8,258 nucleotides of DNA from Methyloglobulus sp. (GTDB taxonomy: Bacteria; Pseudomonadota; Gammaproteobacteria; Methylococcales; Methylomonadaceae), in assembly GCA_013140405.1 (NCBI GenBank), contig JABFSV010000489.1:1-8258 (forward strand). The letters run 5' to 3'. The notes under the pieces were generated by a model. That model was not told where the DNA came from. It saw only the letters and a list, made by a program, of their open reading frames with translations, and did not search any database. Position 1 is the stretch's first letter. Every line of letters starts with the position of its first letter. Position numbers and translations under genes: made by a program. Positions 1 through 6,628 of this stretch are shown piece after piece.

Positions 1-206
1 GTCATGGCCCGTCCGGCGAAGGCAATAAGCCAGCCACATTTCCGGCCTTGCGGTCACAACACGCCGATTATTTGATTAAGACACTCACCGACTTCAAGTC
101 TGGTACGCGTAGCAAAAATACTGATAACATGATGTATATGATTACAAAAAAAATGACGGATGATGAAATCAAAGCGGTCTCTTATTATATTTCGACGATG
201 AAATAA
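1..206 (+). CDS. Cytochrome c4-like class I c-type cytochrome, C-terminal part (5' end outside window)
   Basis: The reading frame enters from the left edge and ends at TAA 204-206, giving 67 complete codons. It opens with HGPSGEGN; the two bases before it (gt) fit a TGT codon, so this is the end of a CXXCH haem c site with the axial His. The rest fits the second haem domain of a cytochrome c4: PALRSQHADYL, then DFKSGTR, then NMM (the likely axial Met, visible residues 42-44), and a final helix MTDDEIKAVSYYIS. Family knowledge: cytochromes c4 are periplasmic or membrane-attached dihaem electron carriers feeding terminal oxidases. dsbA follows on the same strand after 97 nt, and a cytochrome c4 gene next to dsbA is also known in Pseudomonas and Azotobacter, which supports the call. 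Only one haem site is visible, so a mono-haem cytochrome cannot be excluded. Confidence 0.85.
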   Translation, partial: HGPSGEGNKPATFPALRSQHADYLIKTLTDFKSGTRSKNTDNMMYMITKKMTDDEIKAVSYYISTMK

Positions 207-226
207 TGCTTTTGTAAAAACAAAAC

Positions 227-254
227 TTGAACACATTCATGCTCTTTTCATAAG
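227..254 (+). promoter_or_regulatory. Possible sigma-70 promoter for dsbA
   Basis: In the 97-nt gap before dsbA, TTGAAC (227-232) and CATAAG (249-254) are separated by 16 nt, each matching 4 of 6 consensus bases. No strong terminator lies between the cytochrome gene and this site; there is only a weak AT-only inverted repeat (ttttgt 210-215, acaaaa 220-225). dsbA may therefore also be read from the cytochrome promoter. This is a visual match only. Confidence 0.25.
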
Positions 255-303
255 CCGTATTTATGATGTCATGACTAACTTGATTTTTTGGAGACAAAAA
301 CCC

Positions 304-933
304 ATGCTTAAAAAAATTGTCGGACTTGCCTTGGTAATCTTTTTCGTTTCATTTGCAACGTTATTAAAAGCGGAAGAGCAATCAAGTACGGGCTATGAAG
401 CCGTAGCCCCCCCCCAACCCACCGCAAATCCCGCCAAAATTGAAGTGATAGAATTTTTCTGGTACGGCTGCCCACATTGCTATAGCTTTGAACCTTCGTT
501 GACAACTTGGTTGAAAGCAAAACCTGAAAATGTAGATTTCATTAGAATTCCAGCTATTTTCAATGAACAGTGGGGTAAACATGCCAAGGCTTATTTTACT
601 GCCGAAGCATTGGGTGTAATCGACAAAATCCACGCCGATTTTTTTGATGCTATCCAAGAGAAAAAACAGGAACTTGAAACGGAAGACCAATTAGCTAAAT
701 TCTTTACCGCTCACGGTGTTAAAGAAGCCGATTTTCGCGAAACCTATAACTCTTTCATGATTGATGCAAAAATGCGCCAAGCCCCAGCCCTTGCGGCAAA
801 ATACGGTATCACTGGCGTTCCCGCTATTGTCGTCAACGGAAAATATAAAACCAACGGGACGTTAGCAGGTTCTCAAGAAAAGATGATTGATGTAGTGAAT
901 GCCCTCATTAAAAAAGAGAGCGGAGCAAAGTAA
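304..933 (+). CDS. dsbA: Thiol:disulfide interchange protein DsbA, periplasmic
   Basis: DsbA oxidises cysteine pairs in secreted proteins in the periplasm and is itself re-oxidised by DsbB. The 209-residue product starts with a signal peptide (MLKK, hydrophobic stretch about residues 5-21, probable cleavage after LKA at 23). The thioredoxin-fold active site is FFWYGCPHC with CPHC at residues 56-59, preceded by an acidic residue (E50) like the buried Glu of E. coli DsbA. The cis-proline loop is TGVPA with P173. The helical insertion lies between. I chose ATG 304 because GGAGA (290-294) sits 9 nt upstream and the signal peptide begins there; an in-frame ATG at 271 would add 11 residues and lacks a clear ribosome site. 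It lies behind a cytochrome c4-like gene. A run of nine C (407-415) falls in the proline-rich linker just before the catalytic domain. Product identity is secure. Confidence 0.95.
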   Translation: MLKKIVGLALVIFFVSFATLLKAEEQSSTGYEAVAPPQPTANPAKIEVIEFFWYGCPHCYSFEPSLTTWLKAKPENVDFIRIPAIFNEQWGKHAKAYFTAEALGVIDKIHADFFDAIQEKKQELETEDQLAKFFTAHGVKEADFRETYNSFMIDAKMRQAPALAAKYGITGVPAIVVNGKYKTNGTLAGSQEKMIDVVNALIKKESGAK

Positions 934-1097
934 TACTTTTTTTTTGCTAGCTTTAGTTGTGTACCGCGAGAAGATTGGTACACAACTTGTTGGATTAGTT
1001 AACTTCGATGAAGGAACGAAATCGAGGACTTGGACACTCAAAAACTCAGCTTTGCACTAACTAAATATAATCTCCACGTCAAACCGAAAAAGCGGCT
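934..1097. other. Convergent intergenic region without a gene
   Basis: This stretch separates dsbA (plus) from the end of lysC (minus). It holds a T9 run directly after the dsbA stop (937-945), the perfect inverted repeat at 955-987, and a weaker 7-bp imperfect inverted repeat (1003-1009 with 1021-1027, one G-T pair). No open reading frame, tRNA or csrA-like sequence is visible on either strand. I see no convincing terminator for lysC. Confidence 0.6.
955..987. terminator. Perfect 11-bp inverted repeat between convergent dsbA and lysC, possible terminator
   Basis: The arms 955-965 (agttgtgtacc) and 977-987 (ggtacacaact) pair perfectly around an 11-nt loop, 22 nt after the dsbA stop. The position between two convergent genes suggests transcription termination. 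The downstream side for dsbA is only modestly T-rich (TTGTTGG), and the minus-strand side has A-rich sequence, so it is not a textbook rho-independent terminator in either direction. A protein-binding palindrome or RNA 3'-end stabilising hairpin is an alternative. Confidence 0.4.
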
Positions 1098-1583
1098 TTA
1101 GGAATTACCTTGATCGAGTTTAAACGCGGCATGTAATGTCCTGACCGCCAATTCCAAATACTTTTCATCCACCACCACCGAAATTTTAATTTCAGAGGTT
1201 GAAATCATCCTTATGTTAATGCCTTCGACTGCCAAGGCCTTAAACATAGTGCTTGCGATACCTGCGTGGGAGCGCATACCAACGCCGACAATGGAAACTT
1301 TCACAATGCCGTCGTCCCCCGTCACTTTTTTAGCGGCCAGTTCGGCACAGGTCTTTTCTAACGCCGCTTTAGCGCGTTGGTAATCATTACGGTGGACGGT
1401 GAAGGTGAAATCGGTTGTCGCATCGTCGGCAATATTCTGGATAATCATATCCACTTCAATATTGGCATCGGCTATAGGGCTGAGGATTTTGGACGCAATT
1501 CCAGGGCGGTCGGGTACGCCGCTGATGGTCAATTTAGCTTCGTCCCTGTTAAACGCAATTCCTGAAATTAACGCACTTTCCAC
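1098..1583 (-). CDS. Possible in-frame aspartokinase beta subunit from an internal GTG start
   Basis: Inside lysC, codon 247 is GTG (1581-1583, minus) and is preceded by GAGGA (1591-1595) with a 7-nt spacer, a better ribosome binding site than that of full-length lysC. Translation from here gives 161 residues beginning MESALISGIAF and containing exactly the two ACT domains. In Bacillus subtilis and Corynebacterium glutamicum, an in-frame internal start at the equivalent position (around codon 250) makes the beta regulatory subunit of alpha2beta2 aspartokinase. The position, start codon and domain boundary all agree with that model. That it is used here is inference; GAGGA could arise by chance from the codons for E243-E244. 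Confidence 0.55.
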   Translation of the reverse strand: MESALISGIAFNRDEAKLTISGVPDRPGIASKILSPIADANIEVDMIIQNIADDATTDFTFTVHRNDYQRAKAALEKTCAELAAKKVTGDDGIVKVSIVGVGMRSHAGIASTMFKALAVEGINIRMISTSEIKISVVVDEKYLELAVRTLHAAFKLDQGNS

Positions 1584-2321
1584 TTCTGATTCCTCGTAAG
1601 TAATAAGCGTCCCTGCGCCTTCGGTAAACGAAGACAACACTCTTAAAGGGACATTGTATTTTCCGGCAAATTCTACCGACCGTATCTGTAAGACTTTTGA
1701 ACCCAGGCTGGCCATTTCCAGCATTTCTTCAAAGGTGATTTTATCTAACCTACGAGCCTTGGGTTCGACGCGGGGATCGGTAGTATAAACACCGTCCACA
1801 TCTGTATAGATATGACATTCATCGGCTTTCAATGCCGCCGCTAAAGCTACCGCCGTGGTATCTGAGCCACCGCGTCCCAGCGTGGTAATATTGCCATCTT
1901 CATCGACACCTTGAAACCCCGCGACAACAACAACACTACCTTGATTTAGATGAGACCGCATGCGCTCGTCATCAATGCTGAGTATCCGCGCCTTGGTATG
2001 GCTGCTGTCGGTCAGGATTTTCACCTGGCCCCCCGTATAAGAACACGCCGCACAGCCGATAGCATGTAAAGCCATGCTCAACAAAGCGACGGTGACTTGC
2101 TCGCCTGTGGAAACCAGCACATCCAGTTCCCGTTCGGTCGGTTGCTGCTGCATTTCTTTTGCCAGACCAATGAGACGATTGGTTTCACCGCTCATGGCGG
2201 AAACGACGACGACAATTTGATTCCCCTTGTCGTGGGAGGTTTTGACTTTTTCCGCGACCGCCTTGATACGCTCAACAGAGCCGACCGACGTACCACCAAA
2301 TTTATAAACGTAAAGTGCCAC
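1098..2321 (-). CDS. lysC: Aspartate kinase (aspartokinase), alpha subunit with two ACT domains
   Basis: It phosphorylates L-aspartate with ATP, the first step toward lysine, threonine, methionine and diaminopimelate, in the cytoplasm. The 407-residue protein has the kinase signature KFGGTS (7-12), the conserved segment TTLGRGGSDTTA (146-157), IYTDVDGVYTTDPR (171-184), and two C-terminal ACT domains (about 264-330 and 344-402, the second ending SEIKISVVVDEKY) that normally bind inhibitory lysine and/or threonine. Length and architecture match monofunctional aspartokinases of the Pseudomonas/Bacillus type, not the fused kinase-homoserine dehydrogenases. The start codon is GTG (2319-2321), chosen because ALYVYKFGGTSVG is the canonical family N-terminus; its ribosome site is weak (AGG only). 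The start lies 11 nt after alaS, so it is probably cotranscribed with it and there is no room for a lysine riboswitch. An internal start is described separately. Confidence 0.97.
   Translation of the reverse strand: MALYVYKFGGTSVGSVERIKAVAEKVKTSHDKGNQIVVVVSAMSGETNRLIGLAKEMQQQPTERELDVLVSTGEQVTVALLSMALHAIGCAACSYTGGQVKILTDSSHTKARILSIDDERMRSHLNQGSVVVVAGFQGVDEDGNITTLGRGGSDTTAVALAAALKADECHIYTDVDGVYTTDPRVEPKARRLDKITFEEMLEMASLGSKVLQIRSVEFAGKYNVPLRVLSSFTEGAGTLITYEESEVESALISGIAFNRDEAKLTISGVPDRPGIASKILSPIADANIEVDMIIQNIADDATTDFTFTVHRNDYQRAKAALEKTCAELAAKKVTGDDGIVKVSIVGVGMRSHAGIASTMFKALAVEGINIRMISTSEIKISVVVDEKYLELAVRTLHAAFKLDQGNS
1591..1595 (-). promoter_or_regulatory. Internal ribosome binding site in lysC (GAGGA)
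   Basis: GAGGA on the minus strand lies 7 nt before the in-frame GTG at 1583-1581. It sits at the boundary between the kinase domain and the ACT domains and would direct synthesis of the beta subunit. Confidence 0.5.
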
Positions 2322-2332
2322 TTAAATAAAAC

Positions 2333-4945
2333 CTATTCTGTTAATTGTGCTTGTATCCAAGCCGGAACTTGAGCCAATGCTTCTGCCAAACCTGACGGGT
2401 CGTTGCCACCCGCCATCGCCATATCTGGCCTGCCGCCGCCTTTGCCACCTACTTTGGTTGCGACAAAATTGACTAAATCACCTGCCTTAATCTTGCCCAT
2501 TTGATCTTTCGAGACACTGGCAACTAAACTGACTTTATCGCCCTCAATAGCTGCCAATACTAAAGCCGAACTACCCAGCTTATTTTTTAACTGGTCGGCA
2601 AGGTCTCGTAACGCTTTGGGATCAACCTGATCCAACTTAACCGCCAATATCTTTACCCCTGCTACTTCAATCGCTTGACTAACCAAGTCATTACCAGCAG
2701 AACTAGCAAGTTGCGCTTGCAGCTTTTCCAGTTGCTTTTCCAGGCTTCGGGTTTTATCCAGTAGTTGCTCTACTTTTTCTGCGGCTTTTTCCGGTGCGCT
2801 TTTTAGCAATCCCGCAATAATGGCAAGTGCCTTGTCTCGACTGGCTAGCCATTCCATTGCGCCGTTACCTGTTACCGCTTCTATACGCCTAACTCCGGCT
2901 GCTACACCTGTTTCACTGATAATTTTAAAGCAGCCGATGTCGCCAGCACGTTCGACGTGCGTGCCACCGCACAATTCGGTTGAAAATTCACCAATTTTTA
3001 AAACTCTGACTTCATCACCGTATTTTTCGCCGAACAAAGCCATAGCACCTGCTTTAACGGCATCGTCTTTCGCCATTACAGTTGCGGAAACAGGATTATT
3101 CAGCCGGATTTGCTCATTAACCATGCGTTCAAGCACATTGATTTGATTGTCGGTAATGGGTTCAAAATGAGAAAAATCAAAGCGTAACCGTTCGGTATTC
3201 ACTAGCGAACCTTTTTGTGCAACATGATCGCCCAAAACTTGCCTGAGTGCGGCGTGTAACAAGTGGGTTGCTGAGTGGTTGAGCTCGGTGGCCTTTCTGC
3301 ACGCTGCATTGACTTGGGCAATACAGGCTTTACCTTTGGCAAACGTACCTGAAACTAATTTACCTTTATGTAAAAACAGGTTGCCTCCTTGTTTTTGGGT
3401 ATCGCTAACCTCAAATACTGCGCCATCCGCAATAATCCGTCCGCTATCTCCAATTTGACCACCGGATTCTGCATAAAACGGTGTTTTGTCTAATACTACC
3501 AAACCTTCTTCGCCAACATTTAGGGTATCAACTTCATGGCCTTCTTTGTATAGCGCGATAATGTTAACTTGATCGTCCAAATGCCCGTATCCGGTGAACT
3601 CCGTTTGCCCTTCCAGCTTAATTTCTTGGCTGTAATTGGCACCAAAACTGTTAGCAGATCGCGCACGTTCGCGTTGTGCCGACATGGCAATTTCAAAACC
3701 AGCGTGATCGACTGTCAGATTGTTTTCACGCGCAAAATCGGCAGTTAAATCAACGGGAAAACCGTAAGTGTCGTAAAGTTGGAATAGGGTATCGCCGGGA
3801 ATGACTGTACCTTGCATTTTGGCAACACAGGCTTCCAGAATCTTCATGCCCTGACCTAATGTTTCTGCAAAACGTTCTTCTTCTTTCTTCAATACGCGTT
3901 CAATTTGGGCTTGTGCTGATTTCAGTTCGGGATAAGCACCGCCCATTTCCTCAGCCAAAGGTGCAACCAACTTATAAAAAAAGACATCTTGTATTCCCAA
4001 ACGATAACCATGCCTAATGGCCCGGCGGATAATACGGCGCAAAACATAGCCCCGACCTTCATTGGAAGGCATCACACCATCAGTAACCAAAAACGCGCAG
4101 GAGCGGATATGGTCAGCGATGACCCGCAAGGAACTTTGGTCAAGGTTAGACGTACCCGCCAATTCGGCTGCAACTTTTAACAGTTTTTGGAATAAATCAA
4201 TTTCATAATTGCTATGGACACCTTGCAGGACTGCCGCAATGCGTTCCAAACCCATGCCCGTATCGACGGAAGGTTTTGGCAGCGGCGTTAACGTGCCATC
4301 CACAGAGCGGTCGTACTGCATGAACACCAGATTCCAGATTTCGATGTACCTGTCGCCGTCTTCATCAGGCGTTCCTGGTGGGCCACCGAAGATGTGTTCG
4401 CCGTGGTCATAGAAAATTTCCGTGCAAGGCCCACAAGGCCCCGTGTCGCCCATCGACCAGAAGTTATCTTTAGCACCGATTTTTGAGAGCCGCGTGGGAT
4501 CAACCCCAATATCGTCCAACCAGATTTTTTCGGCTTCCGCGTCTTCTTCAAAAACCGTCACCCACAGTTTTTCAGCAGGAATACCAAGTTCTTTCGTCAA
4601 AAAATCCCAAGCAAAATGGATAGCTTCCGTTTTGAAATAATCGCCGAAACTGAAGTTACCAAGCATTTCAAAAAAAGTGTGATGCCTTGCCGTGTAACCG
4701 ACATTTTCCAGGTCGTTATGTTTGCCGCCTGCGCGTACGCAACGCTGGCTGGTCGCAGCCCTTACGTAACCACGTTGCTCACGCCCAAGGAATAGTTCCT
4801 TAAATTGCACCATACCTGCATTGGTAAACAACAAGGTGGGGTCGTTACCTGGAACCAGGGAACTTGAAGGCTGAACGGAATGTCCGTGCTGGCGAAAAAA
4901 CTCCAGGAAAGCCGAACGCAATTCAGCGCTAGTCATCTTTTTCAT
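2333..4945 (-). CDS. alaS: Alanine--tRNA ligase
   Basis: AlaRS attaches alanine to tRNA-Ala in the cytoplasm and hydrolyses mischarged Ser/Gly-tRNA-Ala. The 870-residue product has full length (E. coli 876). The class II catalytic domain shows [19 protein letters not shown] (87-105, motif 2 region) and [15 protein letters not shown] (228-242, motif 3). The editing domain carries the zinc ligands H557 and H561 (NHSATHLLH) and C659 and H663 (CGGTH). A coiled region (about 715-745) leads to the C-terminal C-Ala/DHHA1 domain with the glycine-rich motif [15 protein letters not shown] (833-847). All key residues are present. The gene starts 36 nt after recX and ends 11 nt before lysC, matching the recA-recX-alaS-lysC order of Pseudomonas. 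No Shine-Dalgarno is visible before ATG 4945 or before the alternative ATG 4936 (MTSAELR), so the exact start is uncertain by three codons. Confidence 0.98.
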   Translation of the reverse strand: MKKMTSAELRSAFLEFFRQHGHSVQPSSSLVPGNDPTLLFTNAGMVQFKELFLGREQRGYVRAATSQRCVRAGGKHNDLENVGYTARHHTFFEMLGNFSFGDYFKTEAIHFAWDFLTKELGIPAEKLWVTVFEEDAEAEKIWLDDIGVDPTRLSKIGAKDNFWSMGDTGPCGPCTEIFYDHGEHIFGGPPGTPDEDGDRYIEIWNLVFMQYDRSVDGTLTPLPKPSVDTGMGLERIAAVLQGVHSNYEIDLFQKLLKVAAELAGTSNLDQSSLRVIADHIRSCAFLVTDGVMPSNEGRGYVLRRIIRRAIRHGYRLGIQDVFFYKLVAPLAEEMGGAYPELKSAQAQIERVLKKEEERFAETLGQGMKILEACVAKMQGTVIPGDTLFQLYDTYGFPVDLTADFARENNLTVDHAGFEIAMSAQRERARSANSFGANYSQEIKLEGQTEFTGYGHLDDQVNIIALYKEGHEVDTLNVGEEGLVVLDKTPFYAESGGQIGDSGRIIADGAVFEVSDTQKQGGNLFLHKGKLVSGTFAKGKACIAQVNAACRKATELNHSATHLLHAALRQVLGDHVAQKGSLVNTERLRFDFSHFEPITDNQINVLERMVNEQIRLNNPVSATVMAKDDAVKAGAMALFGEKYGDEVRVLKIGEFSTELCGGTHVERAGDIGCFKIISETGVAAGVRRIEAVTGNGAMEWLASRDKALAIIAGLLKSAPEKAAEKVEQLLDKTRSLEKQLEKLQAQLASSAGNDLVSQAIEVAGVKILAVKLDQVDPKALRDLADQLKNKLGSSALVLAAIEGDKVSLVASVSKDQMGKIKAGDLVNFVATKVGGKGGGRPDMAMAGGNDPSGLAEALAQVPAWIQAQLTE

Positions 4946-4981
4946 ATTACACGTAAAACTTAAGTGGATTTTAGAGGGTGA

Positions 4982-5473
4982 TTACTTGAATAAAATATTT
5001 ATCATAGCGCTAGAAAAACCGCGCTGTAGTAAAAATCGGATGCGTCTAGCACGTTCGCTGCCATCTATTGCAACTGACTCAGGATATTTTTTGGTATAGA
5101 CACGCTCCAAAACATTCATCCAGTCCTCAGTCGTCGCCTGCACGATTTTATCAACAGCACCCTGGCCTATACCTTGTTGCCGAAGTTCATAAGCAATACG
5201 AACGGGGCCGAAACCTTTCTGGCTACGGACTCTGGCATAGCTTTCTGCATACCTGATGTCATCTTGCCAGCTTTCTTGCGCCAATTCATCGATAACCGCT
5301 GAAACTTGGCTTCGGCCATAACCTTTAACAGCCAATTTGTCCTGTATTTCTTTACGGCTGTGATCCCTACGGGTCAGCAACCGCAAACACGCGGTCTTAA
5401 TTTTTTTACTTTCCTGCTGGGATTCCATGCCATCAATACCATCAGGATTGCTAAGGGCATCCTTATTCTTCAT
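4982..5473 (-). CDS. recX: Regulatory protein RecX
   Basis: RecX binds RecA filaments and limits their growth and their recombinase and co-protease activity. From ATG 5473 the protein has 163 residues (E. coli 166). It shows the all-helical tandem RecX repeats: [20 protein letters not shown] (28-47), the second repeat with [32 protein letters not shown] (71-102), and a third ending [12 protein letters not shown] (144-155). The basic N-terminal part (about 1-25) is poorly conserved in the family. ATG 5473 overlaps the recA stop by 11 nt, which suggests translational coupling. A TTG at 5491 would extend it by 6 codons, and ATG 5428 would shorten it by 15 codons to begin MESQQ; none of the three has a convincing ribosome site. 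The context next to recA confirms the call. Confidence 0.93.
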   Translation of the reverse strand: MKNKDALSNPDGIDGMESQQESKKIKTACLRLLTRRDHSRKEIQDKLAVKGYGRSQVSAVIDELAQESWQDDIRYAESYARVRSQKGFGPVRIAYELRQQGIGQGAVDKIVQATTEDWMNVLERVYTKKYPESVAIDGSERARRIRFLLQRGFSSAMINILFK

Positions 5474-6494
5474 CAACGATGGCTGACTCAATAAAAGGAA
5501 CTGTCCGGCTAAATGCTTCTGCCCTTATTTTAGCTTCAATTTCCTTGGCTTTTTCTGGATGTTCTTTCAAATAGGTTTTAACATTGTCTTTACCTTGACC
5601 TATTTTCTCACTACCGTAGCTGTACCAGGAACCCGCTTTTTGGATAAATCCGTAATTAACACCTAGATCCACTAACTCGCCAACAAAGGAAATGCCTTCG
5701 CCATACAAAATCTCGAATACAGCCTCTCTAAAAGGTGGTGCAACCTTGTTTTTCACCACTTTAACGCGGGTTTCATTACCGATGACTTCATCGCCTTTTT
5801 TTACTGAACCGATACGTCGAATATCCAAACGTACTGAAGCGTAAAACTTAAGCGCATTACCGCCCGTTGTGGTTTCTGGACTACCAAACATGACCCCGAT
5901 TTTCATACGAATTTGGTTGATGAAAATAACCAGGGTGTTAGATCGCTTGATATTGCCGGTGAGCTTCCTTAGTGCCTGTGACATCAACCGCGCCTGCAAG
6001 CCCATGTGGGAATCACCCATATCGCCTTCGATTTCCGCTTTAGGAGTCAATGCGGCAACTGAATCCACCACGACTACATCAACTGCACCGGAGCGCACCA
6101 ACATATCGGTGATTTCCAAGGCTTGTTCGCCCGTGTCTGGCTGTGAAACCAATAAATCATCAACATTTACGCCAATTTTCTCGGCATAACTAGGGTCTAA
6201 GGCATGTTCAGCATCAACGAAAGCCGCCGTACCACCCAGCTTCTGGATTTCGGCGATAACCTGCAACGTCAGCGTGGTCTTACCGGAAGATTCTGGGCCG
6301 TATATTTCGACCACTCGCCCACGCGGAAGACCGCCGCAACCTAGTGCTATATCCAAACCCAGAGAACCCGTAGACACGACATCGATATCACGAGAAGCAG
6401 CAACGTCACCCATACGCATGACAGATCCTTTGCCAAACTGCTTTTCTATCTGCATCAGCGCAGCGCCTAAGGCTTTCTTTTTGTTCTCATCCAT
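5463..6494 (-). CDS. recA: Recombinase RecA
   Basis: RecA polymerises on single-stranded DNA, drives strand exchange in homologous recombination, and stimulates LexA self-cleavage in the SOS response. The 343-residue protein aligns with E. coli numbering almost without gaps: Walker A GPESSGKT at 66-73, catalytic E96 in FVDAEHALD, Walker B VVVD with D144, Q194 in FINQIRMK, and loop L2 region with [14 protein letters not shown] (203-216). The acidic C-terminus (VDEE) is present. The start ATG 6494 is well placed, with AGGA (6503-6506) 8 nt upstream. It heads the probable recA-recX-alaS-lysC unit; recX overlaps its 3' end. The upstream region lacks a recognisable enterobacterial SOS box. No truncation, intein or other anomaly is seen. 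Confidence 0.99.
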   Translation of the reverse strand: MDENKKKALGAALMQIEKQFGKGSVMRMGDVAASRDIDVVSTGSLGLDIALGCGGLPRGRVVEIYGPESSGKTTLTLQVIAEIQKLGGTAAFVDAEHALDPSYAEKIGVNVDDLLVSQPDTGEQALEITDMLVRSGAVDVVVVDSVAALTPKAEIEGDMGDSHMGLQARLMSQALRKLTGNIKRSNTLVIFINQIRMKIGVMFGSPETTTGGNALKFYASVRLDIRRIGSVKKGDEVIGNETRVKVVKNKVAPPFREAVFEILYGEGISFVGELVDLGVNYGFIQKAGSWYSYGSEKIGQGKDNVKTYLKEHPEKAKEIEAKIRAEAFSRTVPFIESAIVDEE

Positions 6495-6628
6495 CGTTAA
6501 TATCCTGTGCGTCGGTAAAGAAACATCATCTTATGACCAAGCTGAGCATTATCACATAGGGCGGGTATATGGTACAAGATTGCAACCCTCAGAATAACCC
6601 GAACAAAAGTAGCCGTAACGTAGAAAGT
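6495..6628 (-). promoter_or_regulatory. recA upstream control region
   Basis: These 134 nt between lpxB and recA are the only sizeable non-coding gap in the minus-strand block, so the recA promoter should lie here. A possible promoter reads GATAAT (6548-6553, 5 of 6) with TTGTAC (6572-6577, 3 of 6) at 18-nt spacing. No CTGT-N8-ACAG operator is present; the nearest is TTGT-N8-CCCG overlapping the proposed -35. A direct repeat GGGTT-N7-GGGTT (6584-6600, read on minus) lies just upstream of it and resembles, in spacing only, the direct-repeat SOS boxes of alphaproteobacteria. I see no terminator after lpxB, so read-through from lpxB is possible. Confidence 0.45.

Noticed and set aside
210..225. 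Terminator after the cytochrome gene
   Set aside because: The inverted repeat (ttttgt / acaaaa) is 6 bp and almost pure AT with no following T-run, so it would be very weak.
382..690. Open frame antisense to dsbA (102 codons)
   Set aside because: It overlaps a full, well-supported dsbA frame, shows no recognisable domain and is rich in phenylalanine and isoleucine, as expected from the reverse of dsbA codons.
927..945. Intrinsic terminator at the dsbA stop using the T9 run
   Set aside because: The only stem before the T-run is AAAG/CTTT around the stop codon, too short and AT-rich to call.
2322..2332. Lysine riboswitch before lysC
   Set aside because: Only 11 nt separate alaS and lysC, far too short for a riboswitch; the upstream sequence is alaS coding DNA.
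2820..3146. Plus-strand open frame within alaS (108 codons)
   Set aside because: It lies wholly inside the conserved alaS editing-domain region on the opposite strand and resembles no known family; it is a shadow of alaS.
6566..6581. Enterobacterial LexA box before recA
   Set aside because: TTGT-N8-CCCG keeps three of four bases in one half-site and one in the other; this is below what I would accept.
6274..6597. Plus-strand open frame across the recA start (107 codons)
   Set aside because: Most of it is the reverse of recA Walker-region codons; there is no ribosome site or domain to support it.
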